Origin: Rhodoplanes sp963712435
GTDB lineage: Bacteria; Pseudomonadota; Alphaproteobacteria; Rhizobiales; Xanthobacteraceae
DNA length: 64,000 bases
Assembly (NCBI GenBank): GCA_963712435.1
Contig: CAVQIB010000003.1
Coordinates: 62,001 to 126,000 of the forward strand
Reading direction: 5' to 3'
Shown: in pieces, positions 9,451 to 18,451 of the stretch
How positions within the stretch are numbered: position 1 is the stretch's first letter
Layout of the letters: each line of letters opens with the position of its first letter
Translations under genes and position numbers: made by a program
Notes under the pieces: model-generated
Databases searched by the model: none
What the model saw: the letters and a program-made list of their open reading frames with translations, nothing else
Told to the model about the DNA's origin: nothing

Positions 9451-10143
9451 TCACCGCACGCCCGGCGGAATGATCCACCGCTCGCGCGCGACGAAATTGA
9501 AGGCGTAGGTCTCGTGGACATAGGGGCGCGCGGTGAGCGCCGCGGTGAAGCCGCCGTCGCCGAGCAGCGCCTCGAGCGCGGCCGGATCGCGCAGCGACAG
9601 GCACTCGACCGCGTCGAAAGCGGGTTCGCCGAATGCGTAGAGCGGATCGCGGGAAAACCCGACCAGATGGCGGTCGAACCCGAACCGCTTCGCCAGTCCG
9701 GCCCGATCCTCGATCAGCGTCCGCCGGAACGCCGCGAGCGCGAGCTCCGGGCGCCGTTTCAGCAGCACGTAGATCTTGGCGTATTCCGGCGGCGCTCGCG
9801 CTGCGCCGTCGTCCTTCAGCAGCTGCGCCTCGGTGTCGAGCACGAGCGTGCGCCAGAACGCCGCCCAGCGCGGCTCGTCCGCGCGCGCGCCCTGCAGGAA
9901 TTCCGGCGACTGCAGCGAGGCGAGTTGCGCGGCCTCGTCCGCAAGCCAGATCTCGGCGACGCCCTGATACAGCCACGGAACGTCGCGCGCGGTCTTCACC
10001 GGCAGGCGCGCGGCGACGAGGTACTGCTTGATCTGCGGGATTTTCGCCGCGTAATCGACTGCGTGAAAATTGATCCAGTAGCTCGTGAAGGCGTCGTCGG
10101 CGAGACCCGGTTTGGGACCGGCAAAGATGAACTGGTAAATCAT
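9451..10143 (-). CDS. EthD-family protein with two dimeric alpha-beta barrel domains
   Basis: 230 residues. The first half (about 1-105) carries the EthD signature, with YWINFHAVDYAAKIPQIKQY and later AEIWLADEAAQLASLQSPEF. The second half (about 115-215) repeats the fold with YAKIYVLLKRRPELALAAF, VGFSRDPLYAF and AVECLSLRDPAALEALL. EthD proteins are ferredoxin-like barrels first linked to ethyl tert-butyl ether degradation; most members have no known reaction. Two fused copies would form a pseudo-dimer in one chain. The ATG at 10143 is 14 bases past the stop of the GH13 gene; a GTG at 10161 overlapping that stop is an alternative that adds six residues. The upstream half of the muconolactone-isomerase-like neighbour belongs to the same broad fold class. 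Confidence 0.78.
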   Translation of the reverse strand: MIYQFIFAGPKPGLADDAFTSYWINFHAVDYAAKIPQIKQYLVAARLPVKTARDVPWLYQGVAEIWLADEAAQLASLQSPEFLQGARADEPRWAAFWRTLVLDTEAQLLKDDGAARAPPEYAKIYVLLKRRPELALAAFRRTLIEDRAGLAKRFGFDRHLVGFSRDPLYAFGEPAFDAVECLSLRDPAALEALLGDGGFTAALTARPYVHETYAFNFVARERWIIPPGVR

Positions 10144-10157
10144 GGCCGGCCCCGTGC

Positions 10158-12599
10158 TCACACGCGCTGGAAAACGGCGATTCCGTTGGCGGGCAGGCGC
10201 GCGTTGAACGCGCCGCCGGAGGAGCCGAGCCCTCCGCCATTCGTCACGCCGAGCCCGCCATAGGCCGCATCGTCACTGTTGAGCGCCTCGATCCAGGCCG
10301 CGTCGCGCAGCGCGGGATGCGCAATCCAGTAGCCATCGGCGAAGGGCGCATTGTTCAGGCTCGCGAGCACGAGGAACTCCGCATCGCCGAGCCAGCGCCG
10401 GAACGCCAGCACGCGGTTCGCGTCGTGCACATGCAGGACCTCGACATGCGGGGATTTCAGCGCGGGATAGCGGCGGCGCAGCCGGATAATGTCGCGATAG
10501 AAGCCGAACAGCTTCGCCCCGCTCGCCGCGCGCAGCGCGGGCAGGTCCTCGCGGTGATCGAGCCAGTCATTGAAGCGATACGGCTCCTTCGCGCCGACCT
10601 CCTCGCCCATGAAGAACATCGGGATGCCAGCCGCGAGCAGCGTGAGGCCGGCCATGACGCGGCAGCGCGCTTCCGCCCAGTAGCGATTGCCGTTGAGCGT
10701 GCCGTTGACCGCGGTCTGGATGGTGCGCGCGGAATGGACCTCGTAATCGCCGATCCGGTAGGAGGCGTTGCCGGCCTGGTCGTGCAATTCGTGATAGACG
10801 ATGCGGCCGGGCGTCGCCTGCAGCGCGCCCGCGACATAGGACATTGCGAGCGGGTCGTCGCCGCCGAAGCCGGCGACATAGAGCAGGCGCGCATTGTGCG
10901 CGTCGTTCTGCAAGTCGCCGATCAGGTGGTGGTACCAGTCCGCCCACCAGATCGCGTCGAAGCCGACGCCGCCCGTTTCCTGCGGCTGGGTGATGGCGGA
11001 CCAGCCGGTGTGATCCTCGGCGCTCAGCATCACCGAAGGCTTGATCAGCCGCAGCGTGCGCACCCATTCGCGCAGGAACCTGGCGCCGAGCAGGTTGGCT
11101 TCCGCGCATGGCGCGCCATTGGCGTGGATCACGTTGTCGCGATGGAACGCCTGGGTGAGGTCGACGCGAAATCCGTCGAGGTGGAATTCCGCGAGCAGCA
11201 TGGCCGCGCTGCTGATGAACAGCTTGCGCACGAACTCGCTGCGAAAGTTCGGCAACCAGCCGGTCGAGCCGTTGTCGAGATAGCCGCCGTCCGGATTCGG
11301 CCAGTCGGTCTCGCGGCCCTGGTACCAGTAGTAGGCGTTCTTGTGGTGCGTGTTGGTGTCGTACATCCATTCGGCGCGCTCGGCGTCGTGGACGAAATGG
11401 TTGTAGACGACGTCGAGCAGCACGGCGATGCCGCGCCGGTGGCACTCGCGGACGAAATGCTTGAACTGGTCGCGGCCGCCGCCGGAATACTCGGTCGCGA
11501 AATAGTGCGACGTGCCGTAGCCCCAGGTCCAGCCCTCCGCCTCCGACATCGGCATGAGCTCGATCGCATTGACGCCGAGCTCGACCAGATGATCGAGCAA
11601 AGCGATCGCGTCCTTGAACGATCCCGGCAGCGGAGCGCCGCTTGCGTCGCGCTCTCCGACGCCGAGGCCGCCGACATGCATCTCGTAGATGACGAGATCG
11701 TCCAACCGGTCGGGCGTCGGCCGCAGCGGATCGTATTCGTTCGCCCAGAATTCCTCTTCGCTCGCCCATTGCGTCGGCGGGAAATTCTCGTCGTCGACGC
11801 GCGCGGTCACGGTTTCCGGATCGATGATGACCGAGCAGCCCTTGGTCCCGTCGAGGTCCTGGCGCGTGCCGTTCCAAGGCGGTTCGCCCTCGCTCGGCTT
11901 CTCGGGCTTCTTGCGCCCGCTCCCGATCTGGCAACGCGAGTAGATGTCGGTGCGATACGCGACGGAGTCGTCATCCTTCCTGACGCGGAACATGTAGAGC
12001 TGGTGGTCCCAGCCGGAAAAATCCGCGAGCGCGGGATCGGCGGGGTCGCTGCACCAGATGCCGTCACCGGCTTGGGCCAGCTTGAACGCGTGCTTCACGC
12101 CCCGCCCGTCGCTCCAGATATAGCCGGACACGGGCTCGCCGATGACGGCGTCGACCTCGCGCGCATTGGGGGCCCAGACGGAAAACGTCAGCGCCGGCTT
12201 GTCCGCGCCCTCGCGCCACAGCTTGTTGGCGCCGAATCGGCGGCAATGCGTGAGCCAGTAGCGCTCGACCTGCCCCTCGCCACGGAGAGCGAAACTGCGG
12301 TGCTGCGCCCGCGCGTTCGCATCGCCCGCCTCGGTCGGGATGCCCCACACATTGTTCTGTTGCGGGGCGTCGACGAGCACGCCCCAGTGGAAGGTCCAGC
12401 CGCGCTGGGCGTCGTCGAACAGCATGTCGGCGCGCCAGGCGGGGCACCCGTCGGGAGCGGTGAACGCGTCCATGGCGGTCATGCGCCACTGATCGGAATA
12501 GCGGCCGCCTTCGTCCCAGCTGCCGACCAAGCGCACATTGCGGAAAATCGGACGCTTCAGGCCGGTAAGCCATTCGAGCCGCACCCCGAGCTGAGCCAT
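10158..12599 (-). CDS. GH13 alpha-glucan branching enzyme-like protein with N-terminal CBM48-type region
   Basis: 813 residues. After a long beta-rich N-terminal part (FSVWAPNAREVDAVIG, CBM48-like, near residues 145-240) comes a GH13 TIM barrel. The four GH13 signatures are present: DVVYNH (region I), DGFRVDLTQAF with the nucleophile Asp (region II), LSAEDHTGW with the acid/base Glu (region III) and ELHDQAGN with the transition-state Asp (region IV). A C-terminal beta domain ends the protein. The overall order is closest to glycogen branching enzyme or maltooligosyltrehalose trehalohydrolase; branching is favoured but region IV is trehalohydrolase-like. No glgA, glgC, glgP or treY/treZ is nearby. 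First gene of the operon; GGGAGG precedes the ATG at 12599. Confidence 0.85.
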   Translation of the reverse strand: MAQLGVRLEWLTGLKRPIFRNVRLVGSWDEGGRYSDQWRMTAMDAFTAPDGCPAWRADMLFDDAQRGWTFHWGVLVDAPQQNNVWGIPTEAGDANARAQHRSFALRGEGQVERYWLTHCRRFGANKLWREGADKPALTFSVWAPNAREVDAVIGEPVSGYIWSDGRGVKHAFKLAQAGDGIWCSDPADPALADFSGWDHQLYMFRVRKDDDSVAYRTDIYSRCQIGSGRKKPEKPSEGEPPWNGTRQDLDGTKGCSVIIDPETVTARVDDENFPPTQWASEEEFWANEYDPLRPTPDRLDDLVIYEMHVGGLGVGERDASGAPLPGSFKDAIALLDHLVELGVNAIELMPMSEAEGWTWGYGTSHYFATEYSGGGRDQFKHFVRECHRRGIAVLLDVVYNHFVHDAERAEWMYDTNTHHKNAYYWYQGRETDWPNPDGGYLDNGSTGWLPNFRSEFVRKLFISSAAMLLAEFHLDGFRVDLTQAFHRDNVIHANGAPCAEANLLGARFLREWVRTLRLIKPSVMLSAEDHTGWSAITQPQETGGVGFDAIWWADWYHHLIGDLQNDAHNARLLYVAGFGGDDPLAMSYVAGALQATPGRIVYHELHDQAGNASYRIGDYEVHSARTIQTAVNGTLNGNRYWAEARCRVMAGLTLLAAGIPMFFMGEEVGAKEPYRFNDWLDHREDLPALRAASGAKLFGFYRDIIRLRRRYPALKSPHVEVLHVHDANRVLAFRRWLGDAEFLVLASLNNAPFADGYWIAHPALRDAAWIEALNSDDAAYGGLGVTNGGGLGSSGGAFNARLPANGIAVFQRV

Positions 12600-12640
12600 A
12601 GGCCGCCGCCTCCCGCGCGATGATGATCGGTCGCTAATAC

Positions 12641-12668
12641 TAGATACGAGCAATTAGTGATGAGACAA
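12641..12668 (-). promoter_or_regulatory. Possible sigma-70-type promoter of the GH13-to-ThDP operon
   Basis: Read on the minus strand, TTGTCT (12668-12663) and TATCTA (12646-12641) are separated by 16 bases in a locally AT-rich patch about 45 bases upstream of the GH13 start. The match is modest and was found by eye. No clear EcfG-type GGAAC/CGTT pair was found here. Confidence 0.3.
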
Positions 12669-13064
12669 CTTAAACGGGTTCAACGCAAGCGGGCCGAGCC
12701 GCGGCGCGTGGCGTGGGAGCCTGAATGGAACGGGAACACGGAGGCGCAGACGATCACATCTGCGCGCGCGCCGGCTTCGACGCGCCGCAACGCGCTTCGA
12801 AAGGCTTGTCGGCTTTCCTTGGGGAGCTTGAGAGCGGCTCTCGATCGACCGGGCGCTCTCGGCGCATTTTCGGCCAGCGCATAGGACAGCGCCGTGCGCG
12901 ATCGCCGTCAACGGCGCGCGCGAATTCCTCGCCCGCGTTCCATCGGAAAGCGAGCGCCTCTCCCCTCGCTACTACCGGGATTGGAACGCTGCGCACGGGC
13001 GCGGCCGCGTGCGGCTGCGCAACGCAGCCGCCTTTCATGAGCGCGTGGCGCGCGCAGCGCGTCG
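12669..13064. other. Gap of about 400 bases without a convincing gene
   Basis: It lies between the head of the minus-strand operon and the end of a small minus-strand gene. Short open frames exist in several phases but none has a start with a ribosome-binding site or recognisable protein content. The right half is very GC-rich (repeated gcgcgc). It may hold the operon's regulatory region; nothing else is seen. Confidence 0.4.
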
Positions 13065-13283
13065 TCAGCCGGTGTGCCGGCGCAGGGCGCTCGCGATCTC
13101 GCTTGCGGTCAGCCGCGTGCCGTCATCGCCCTCGATCAGCACGACCGAATGGCCGGTCTTGCTCATATGCGAGGCCCAGCTGATCGCTTCGTCCATCGTG
13201 CCGGCTTCTTTGTACAGAAGACGCTCCTTCTCCATCGGCGAGATGTTCTGCGCGCCGGCCGGCGCGCTGTAGATCCTGTACAT
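13065..13283 (-). CDS. Small conserved hypothetical protein (72 aa)
   Basis: Begins MYRIYSAPAGAQNISPMEKE with AAGGAG eight bases before the ATG at 13283. Residues 28-60 (TMDEAISWASHMSKTGHSVV) look like an amphipathic helix followed by beta strands (VVLIEGDDGTRLTASEIASAL), so a compact alpha-beta domain is likely. No signal peptide. I recall short proteins of this type only as uncharacterised rhizobial ORFs; function unknown. It stands alone, transcribed away from the radical SAM gene, with a divergent promoter region of about 300 bases. Confidence 0.6.
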   Translation of the reverse strand: MYRIYSAPAGAQNISPMEKERLLYKEAGTMDEAISWASHMSKTGHSVVLIEGDDGTRLTASEIASALRRHTG

Positions 13284-13587
13284 GCGGCGCTCCTTCTCGG
13301 TTATCGACAAGGGCCGACACCGTCGGCCCGTCCCCGGCCGCAACGCCGGGACTGCAATCTCCTGTCGCCCCAGAACCTTCGCGTTGGGACAGGGACTGGA
13401 AACCGGATGCACGAGGCAACCAAAAAACGCCGCAGGCGCGTTTGAGCCAGATCAACAATTCCTGAAAGGGCGCAACGGCGCAGGCGCATATTGCGGCCTG
13501 AAGCATGTCTTGCATGCCCCGCGCGCCGGTGCAGAATAGCGCAGCAAAGTGCGTTGCGACAAAGTCCTGCGAGGACATGACACAGCA

Positions 13588-14490
13588 ATGTTGGCCGATC
13601 CGATCCTGCGTTACGACCAGCCGCTTTACCGGCCGCCCAGCGAAGGCCGCAACCTGATCATTCAGGCGACGATCGGCTGCTCGTTCAACCGCTGCACCTT
13701 CTGCTCGATGTACAAGACGAAGAGCTTCCGGGCGCGCCCGCTGCCCGACATTTTCGCCGACATCGAAGCGGCCGCCCGCGTGTGGCCGAACGCGTCGCGC
13801 GTTTTCCTCGCCGACGGCGACGCGCTGGTGCTGCCCACCGACGATCTCGCCGCCATTCTCGACAAGCTCGCGGCGACCTTCCCCCGGCTCGAGCGCGTCT
13901 CCTGCTACGCCACGCCGATCAACCTGACGCACAAACCGGTCGCCGAGCTGCGCCGCCTGAGCGCGAAGAAGCTCTCGCTCGTCTATGTCGGCATCGAGTC
14001 CGGCGCCGCCACGATGCTCAATCGCATCCGCAAGGGCGCGACGCCCGCGAGCATCGCCGACGCGCTCGACCGGGCGCACGCGGCCGGCATCGCGGTCTCG
14101 GCGACCGTCGTGCTCGGGCTCGGCGGACGGCGCCTCTGGCGCGAGCACATCGACGGCGTCGCCGCGGTGGTCAACCGCGCGCCGCCGGATTTTCTGTCCA
14201 CGTTGCAGCTGCGGCTCGACGACGACGAGGTCGCCGAATTCGTGGAACGGTTCGAGCGGGACGGCACGCCGTTCGAGGAGCAGGACGACGCCGGCATCCT
14301 CGCCGAGCAGGAGCGGCTCCTGCAACAGCTCGAGCCGCCGCGACCGGTCACCTTCCGCTCCAATCACGCTTCGAATTGCCTGCCGCTCGCGGGCACGCTG
14401 CCGCACGACCGCGCGCGGCTGCTCGCGCTCATCGCGCAAGCGCGCCGCGGCGCTCCCGTGCTGCGGCCGGATTTCATGCGCGGGCTTTGA
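13588..14490 (+). CDS. Radical SAM protein
   Basis: 300 residues from the ATG at 13588 (a GTG at 13549 in frame would add 13). The cluster motif near residue 32 is GCSFNRCTFCSMYK, a C-x4-C-x2-C spacing rather than the canonical C-x3-C-x2-C; this spacing occurs in a recognisable subgroup of stand-alone radical SAM proteins. VFLADGDALVLP and VGIESGAATMLNRIRKG are typical of the Elp3/HemN-like TIM-barrel core, and VSATVVLGLGG follows. Reaction unknown. The next gene, a DUF202 membrane protein, starts 50 bases downstream on the same strand. Confidence 0.85.
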   Translation: MLADPILRYDQPLYRPPSEGRNLIIQATIGCSFNRCTFCSMYKTKSFRARPLPDIFADIEAAARVWPNASRVFLADGDALVLPTDDLAAILDKLAATFPRLERVSCYATPINLTHKPVAELRRLSAKKLSLVYVGIESGAATMLNRIRKGATPASIADALDRAHAAGIAVSATVVLGLGGRRLWREHIDGVAAVVNRAPPDFLSTLQLRLDDDEVAEFVERFERDGTPFEEQDDAGILAEQERLLQQLEPPRPVTFRSNHASNCLPLAGTLPHDRARLLALIAQARRGAPVLRPDFMRGL

Positions 14491-14540
14491 TTCAGCGCCC
14501 GTTCTCGCGGCGCCCGTTCAATGTTGGAAGGAGGAGCCTG

Positions 14541-14942
14541 GTGATTCGTGGCTATAGCGACCATGCGGCGAATGAGCGGACGTTTCTTGCCTGGGTGCGC
14601 ACCGGCATCGCCATCATTGCCTTCGGGTTCGTCATCGAGAAGTTCAACCTCTTCTTTTATGCGATCGCAAGCTCCGCTTCCGCGGATGCGGCGCAGCGAT
14701 TGCAGTTCGAAAACCTGTCGGGCTGGCTCGGGCGTTATGTCGGCCTTGCTCTCATCTTCGGCGGTCTCGCGCTCCTGGTGGTCGCGACGGCGCGCTTCGT
14801 CCGCACTGAACGCCTGCTCGATGACCCTGAGACGCACTCCGCGAGCAGCGTGCGCGCCGAGTTGATCTTGTCGGCGGCATTGGTGCTCGTCATCAGCGGC
14901 TACAGCGCCTATCTCGTGCTCGGCTTGCCCACGCCGGGCTGA
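14541..14942 (+). CDS. DUF202 / YidH-family inner-membrane protein
   Basis: 133 residues starting with GTG at 14541 behind a very strong GGAAGGAGGAG site. The N-terminus YSDHAANERTFLAWVRTGIA is the hallmark of DUF202. Three membrane segments follow: GIAIIAFGFVIEKFNLFFYA, YVGLALIFGGLALLVVAT and LILSAALVLVISGYSAYLVL. Function unknown in the family. An ATG at 14521 is in a different frame and not used. Confidence 0.85.
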   Translation: MIRGYSDHAANERTFLAWVRTGIAIIAFGFVIEKFNLFFYAIASSASADAAQRLQFENLSGWLGRYVGLALIFGGLALLVVATARFVRTERLLDDPETHSASSVRAELILSAALVLVISGYSAYLVLGLPTPG

Positions 14943-15370
14943 TTCGGCCGCTGGCCATCCGTACGCCATATCGAGCACAGCAGCCGCGCCGCACGGGCGC
15001 GACGCTGGGGCCGTTCGCCCCGATTAACCCCGCGTTAACCCCGCCCGGCCCGTAATGGGCAGCGAGCGCGGCGTGTTCGGGGCGGCTGGCACAGGGTCGC
15101 CGCGGACATGCCCTGCTCGACGAGACATGGCGGCTACAATCGGGGCGGATCGGGAGGCGTCCCGGGCAGCCCTGCATCCCTCGGCAAAGCGCATGCGGGT
15201 TTTTGCGGGCGCGAAAGGCCCTCTTTTGGTCACGTTTGGCGCGGATTTGCCGCTGAGCGGCAATGGCGTCCGCCACAGAAAGCTCCCATACGGCGGCTTC
15301 ATTGCGGGCGCCCAGCGGGCGCGCAGCCCGTCCAGCGCCGGAAAGTCTGCCGGAAAGTCGTAGGAAGACC
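14943..15370. other. Gap of about 430 bases upstream of tolQ
   Basis: No convincing coding sequence. A direct repeat of ttaaccccgc occurs near 15020-15040. The tol promoter is expected here but no clear -35/-10 pair was found. No ybgC-like gene precedes tolQ, unlike in many proteobacteria. Confidence 0.4.
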
Positions 15371-16070
<700 letters not shown>

Positions 16071-16157
16071 GGGGCTGAAACAACAAGGTTCGGGAATAGG
16101 ACTTGAGGGGCGCGCCGGCGCAGGCCGGCGCATAAAGCAAGCACGGGGATTGCCTGA

Positions 16158-16607
16158 ATGGCCATGATGCTGGCCGCGGGCGGCGCATCGGGGAAGCGCC
16201 GCCGCCGTCGCAAGCCGGTCATGAGCGAGATCAACGTCACGCCGATGGTCGACGTGATGCTGGTCCTGCTCATCATTTTCATGGTGTCCGCTCCTCTCCT
16301 CACGGTCGGCGTGCCGCTCGACCTGCCGCAGACCCAGGCCAAGGGCCTCGATCAGGACAAGGAGCCGCTGACCATCTCGGTCGACACCCAGGGCAAGGTT
16401 TTCCTGCAGGACAGCGAAATCGCCGTCGATGATCTCGTCCCCAAGCTCAAGGCGGTGACCGAGGCGCGCGGCGGGCTCGAAGAGCGCATCTTCGTGCGCG
16501 GCGACCGCCGCGTCGATTACGGCACGGTCATGCGGGTGATGGGACGGCTCTCCGCCGCCGGATTCCGGCGCGTCGCGCTCGTCACCGAAGTCGAGCAGGG
16601 GTCGTAG
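16158..16607 (+). CDS. tolR: TolR, ExbD/TolR-family subunit of the Tol motor
   Basis: 149 residues. A basic N-terminus (GKRRRRRKPVMSEINVTPMV) precedes one membrane segment, VDVMLVLLIIFMVSAPLLTV, which contains the conserved aspartate used in proton translocation. A periplasmic domain follows (VFLQDSEIAVDDLVPKLKAV, DRRVDYGTVMRVMGRLSAAG). Intact, 87 bases after tolQ and 4 bases before tolA. The ATG at 16158 is followed by a second ATG two codons on. Confidence 0.95.
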   Translation: MAMMLAAGGASGKRRRRRKPVMSEINVTPMVDVMLVLLIIFMVSAPLLTVGVPLDLPQTQAKGLDQDKEPLTISVDTQGKVFLQDSEIAVDDLVPKLKAVTEARGGLEERIFVRGDRRVDYGTVMRVMGRLSAAGFRRVALVTEVEQGS

Positions 16608-16611
16608 GCCG

Positions 16612-17560
16612 ATGCGGACCGCGCTCGCGATATCGACCTCGGTGCATGCGGCGGTGCTGCTGTGGGGGCTCGTCTCCTTCGGCGTGAAGCCGCTGGAGGC
16701 GGGAGCGGTCCAATCGCTTCCCGTCGACATCATTTCCGACTACCGACTTCTCGCAGCTGACCGCCGGGGTCCGGACGGCGGCGAAGGTCGAGACGCCGAA
16801 GCCGCTGGTCGAGAAAATCGACGCGCCCAAGCCTGTCGAGGAGTCGACCCCGAAGGTCGCCCCCAAGCCGGAGATCAGGACAGCCTCGGCCGAGCCGATG
16901 CCGATCCCCGAGGTCAAGCCGCCGGAGAAGCCGGAAAAGGCCAAGGCCGAGCCCGAACCGACGCCGGAAAAGGCCAAGGCGGAGCCAGAGCCCGATCCCG
17001 TCGCCGAGGCGCTGAAGAAGGAGGAGGCAAAGCGCAAGGAGGAGGCCAAGAAGCGCGAGGAGCAGAAACGGCGGGAAGAGGCGAAGAAGCGCGAGGAAGC
17101 CAAGAAGCTCGAAGAGGCGAAGAAGAAGGAGCAGGCGTTCGATCCCAACAAGATCGCGGCGCTGCTCGACAAGCGTAGCCCGCAGCGGCACGCCGCAGCC
17201 GGCGACGTGCTCAATCCCACCGCATCGCTCGGCCTGCCGGGCGGCACCTCCGCGACGCTGACCCAGAACGAGATCGACGCGCTGCGCGCGCAAATTCAGG
17301 CATGCTGGAATCCGCCGGCCGGCGCGCTCGAGGCGAAGGAGCTGATCGTCAGGGTGCGGCTCCAGCTGCGCCAGGACGGCGCGCTCTCCGCCGATCCGAT
17401 CCTGCTCAACCGCGGCGGCCACCCGATCTTCCAGATCGCGGCCGAGAGCGCCTTGCGCGCCATCAAGCGGTGCCAGCCTTACAAGCTTCCGCTCGCCAAA
17501 TACGACGTCTGGAAGGATGTCGAGGTCACGTTCGATCCGCGCGACATGTTCCGCGGCTGA
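16612..17560 (+). CDS. tolA: TolA, periplasm-spanning Tol protein (one frameshift)
   Basis: Links the TolQR motor to TolB and Pal. The N-terminus MRTALAISTSVHAAVLLWGL is the membrane anchor. An extra base at about 16741 (between TTCCGAC and ACCGAC) shifts the frame; after correction the protein has a Pro/Glu/Lys region (VKPPEKPEKAKAEPEPTPEK), a long charged coiled coil (EAKKREEQKRREEAKKREEA, about residues 140-170) and a C-terminal TonB_C/TolA III domain with IQACWNPPAGA and VRLQLRQDGALSADP. Corrected length is about 315 residues. It starts 4 bases after tolR. Confidence 0.88.
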
Positions 17561-17711
17561 CCGCAAGCGTCGGCGCGGGGGCGCGCGGGTTTTCGCCGCA
17601 AGAGGTTCGCAAGGCTCTGACCAGTTTCAGAACCTCACGCATGTGCGAGGCGCCCACAAACGATGGATCGGCAATTGTGCCGAGCGCTCTATCCGCCCTA
17701 TATCGTCCGTC

Positions 17712-17939
17712 ATGACCAAGTTGCTCGACCAGGCCATTGAAGCCGCCCGCGCCCTGCCCCCCGAGGCGCAGGATGACATCGCCCGCGTGATGTTCCAGCT
17801 TGCGGGCGATCAAGGGCCGCCGGTCATTCTCTCCGCAGACGAGCGCACCGCAATCGAGCGGTCCAAGGCCGCCGCCGCTCGCGGCGAATTCGCCACGGAA
17901 GAGCAGGTGCGGAGCGTCTGGAAAAAGCACGGCCTTTGA
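17712..17939 (+). CDS. Antitoxin of a RelE/ParE-type toxin-antitoxin pair
   Basis: 75 residues, MTKLLDQAIEAARALPPEAQ at the N-terminus and SKAAAARGEFATEEQVRSVW near the end. The helical N-terminal half and the RGEFATEEQV-type tail match short antitoxins found beside ParE/RelE toxins. It should bind and neutralise the downstream product and repress its own operon. Its stop overlaps the toxin start. The pair lies between tolA and tolB, on the same strand. Confidence 0.75.
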   Translation: MTKLLDQAIEAARALPPEAQDDIARVMFQLAGDQGPPVILSADERTAIERSKAAAARGEFATEEQVRSVWKKHGL

Positions 17940-18220
17940 AACTCCGCTACACCCGCCCCGCGCTCGCCGACCTTGACGCGATCCTCGACTATATCGAGCG
18001 CGCGTCCCCGGAAGGCGCGGCGCGGGTCAAAGCCCGCATCCACGCGGTCATAAACCTTCTATTACAGCACCCCTCGATCGGCACACGCACTGACGACCCC
18101 GCTATTCGCCGTATGACCACGCCGCCCCACCCTTACCTCGTGTTCTACGAAGCCACATCCGACGAAATCATCATCCACGCCGTGCGGCACGGCGCGCGTG
18201 AGCCTTATACAAGGAGCTGA
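17936..18220 (+). CDS. RelE/ParE-family toxin
   Basis: 94 residues. The start is TTG at 17936, which overlaps the antitoxin stop (TTGA). The fold landmarks are LRYTRPALADLDAILDYIER, then VINLLLQHPSIGTR and the final strands YLVFYEATSDEIIIHAVRHG with the conserved RHGAREP tail of ParE-like toxins. ParE members poison gyrase and RelE members cleave mRNA on the ribosome; the sequence alone does not decide between them. Intact, so probably functional with its antitoxin. Confidence 0.82.
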   Translation: MKLRYTRPALADLDAILDYIERASPEGAARVKARIHAVINLLLQHPSIGTRTDDPAIRRMTTPPHPYLVFYEATSDEIIIHAVRHGAREPYTRS

Positions 18221-18451
18221 TCCTGCCTCTCTGTTCGAGACCCGGTGGCCGGAAGTGATTCGGGACCGTTCGTGAAAGCTCTCGCGCCGGCAATGCCCGG
18301 ATTTCGCACCGGAGCGCCGAATGACAACCGATCATTAACAAACCGTATGAGAGGCTCGCCCGCCCTCGCCCGACCATAATTCCCTCGCATTGCGACGGGT
18401 GAAGGAATCGACGCAAGCATCAGAACACAGGTTTCGGAGGATTCGTTCGCC

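Noticed and set aside
10317..12623. 768-residue plus-strand open frame opposite the GH13 gene
   Set aside because: Antisense of a clear GH13 enzyme with all four catalytic motifs; the plus-strand translation has no recognisable family.
15055..15363. 102-residue plus-strand frame upstream of tolQ
   Set aside because: No ribosome-binding site and no similarity to known families; composition looks like a chance high-GC frame.
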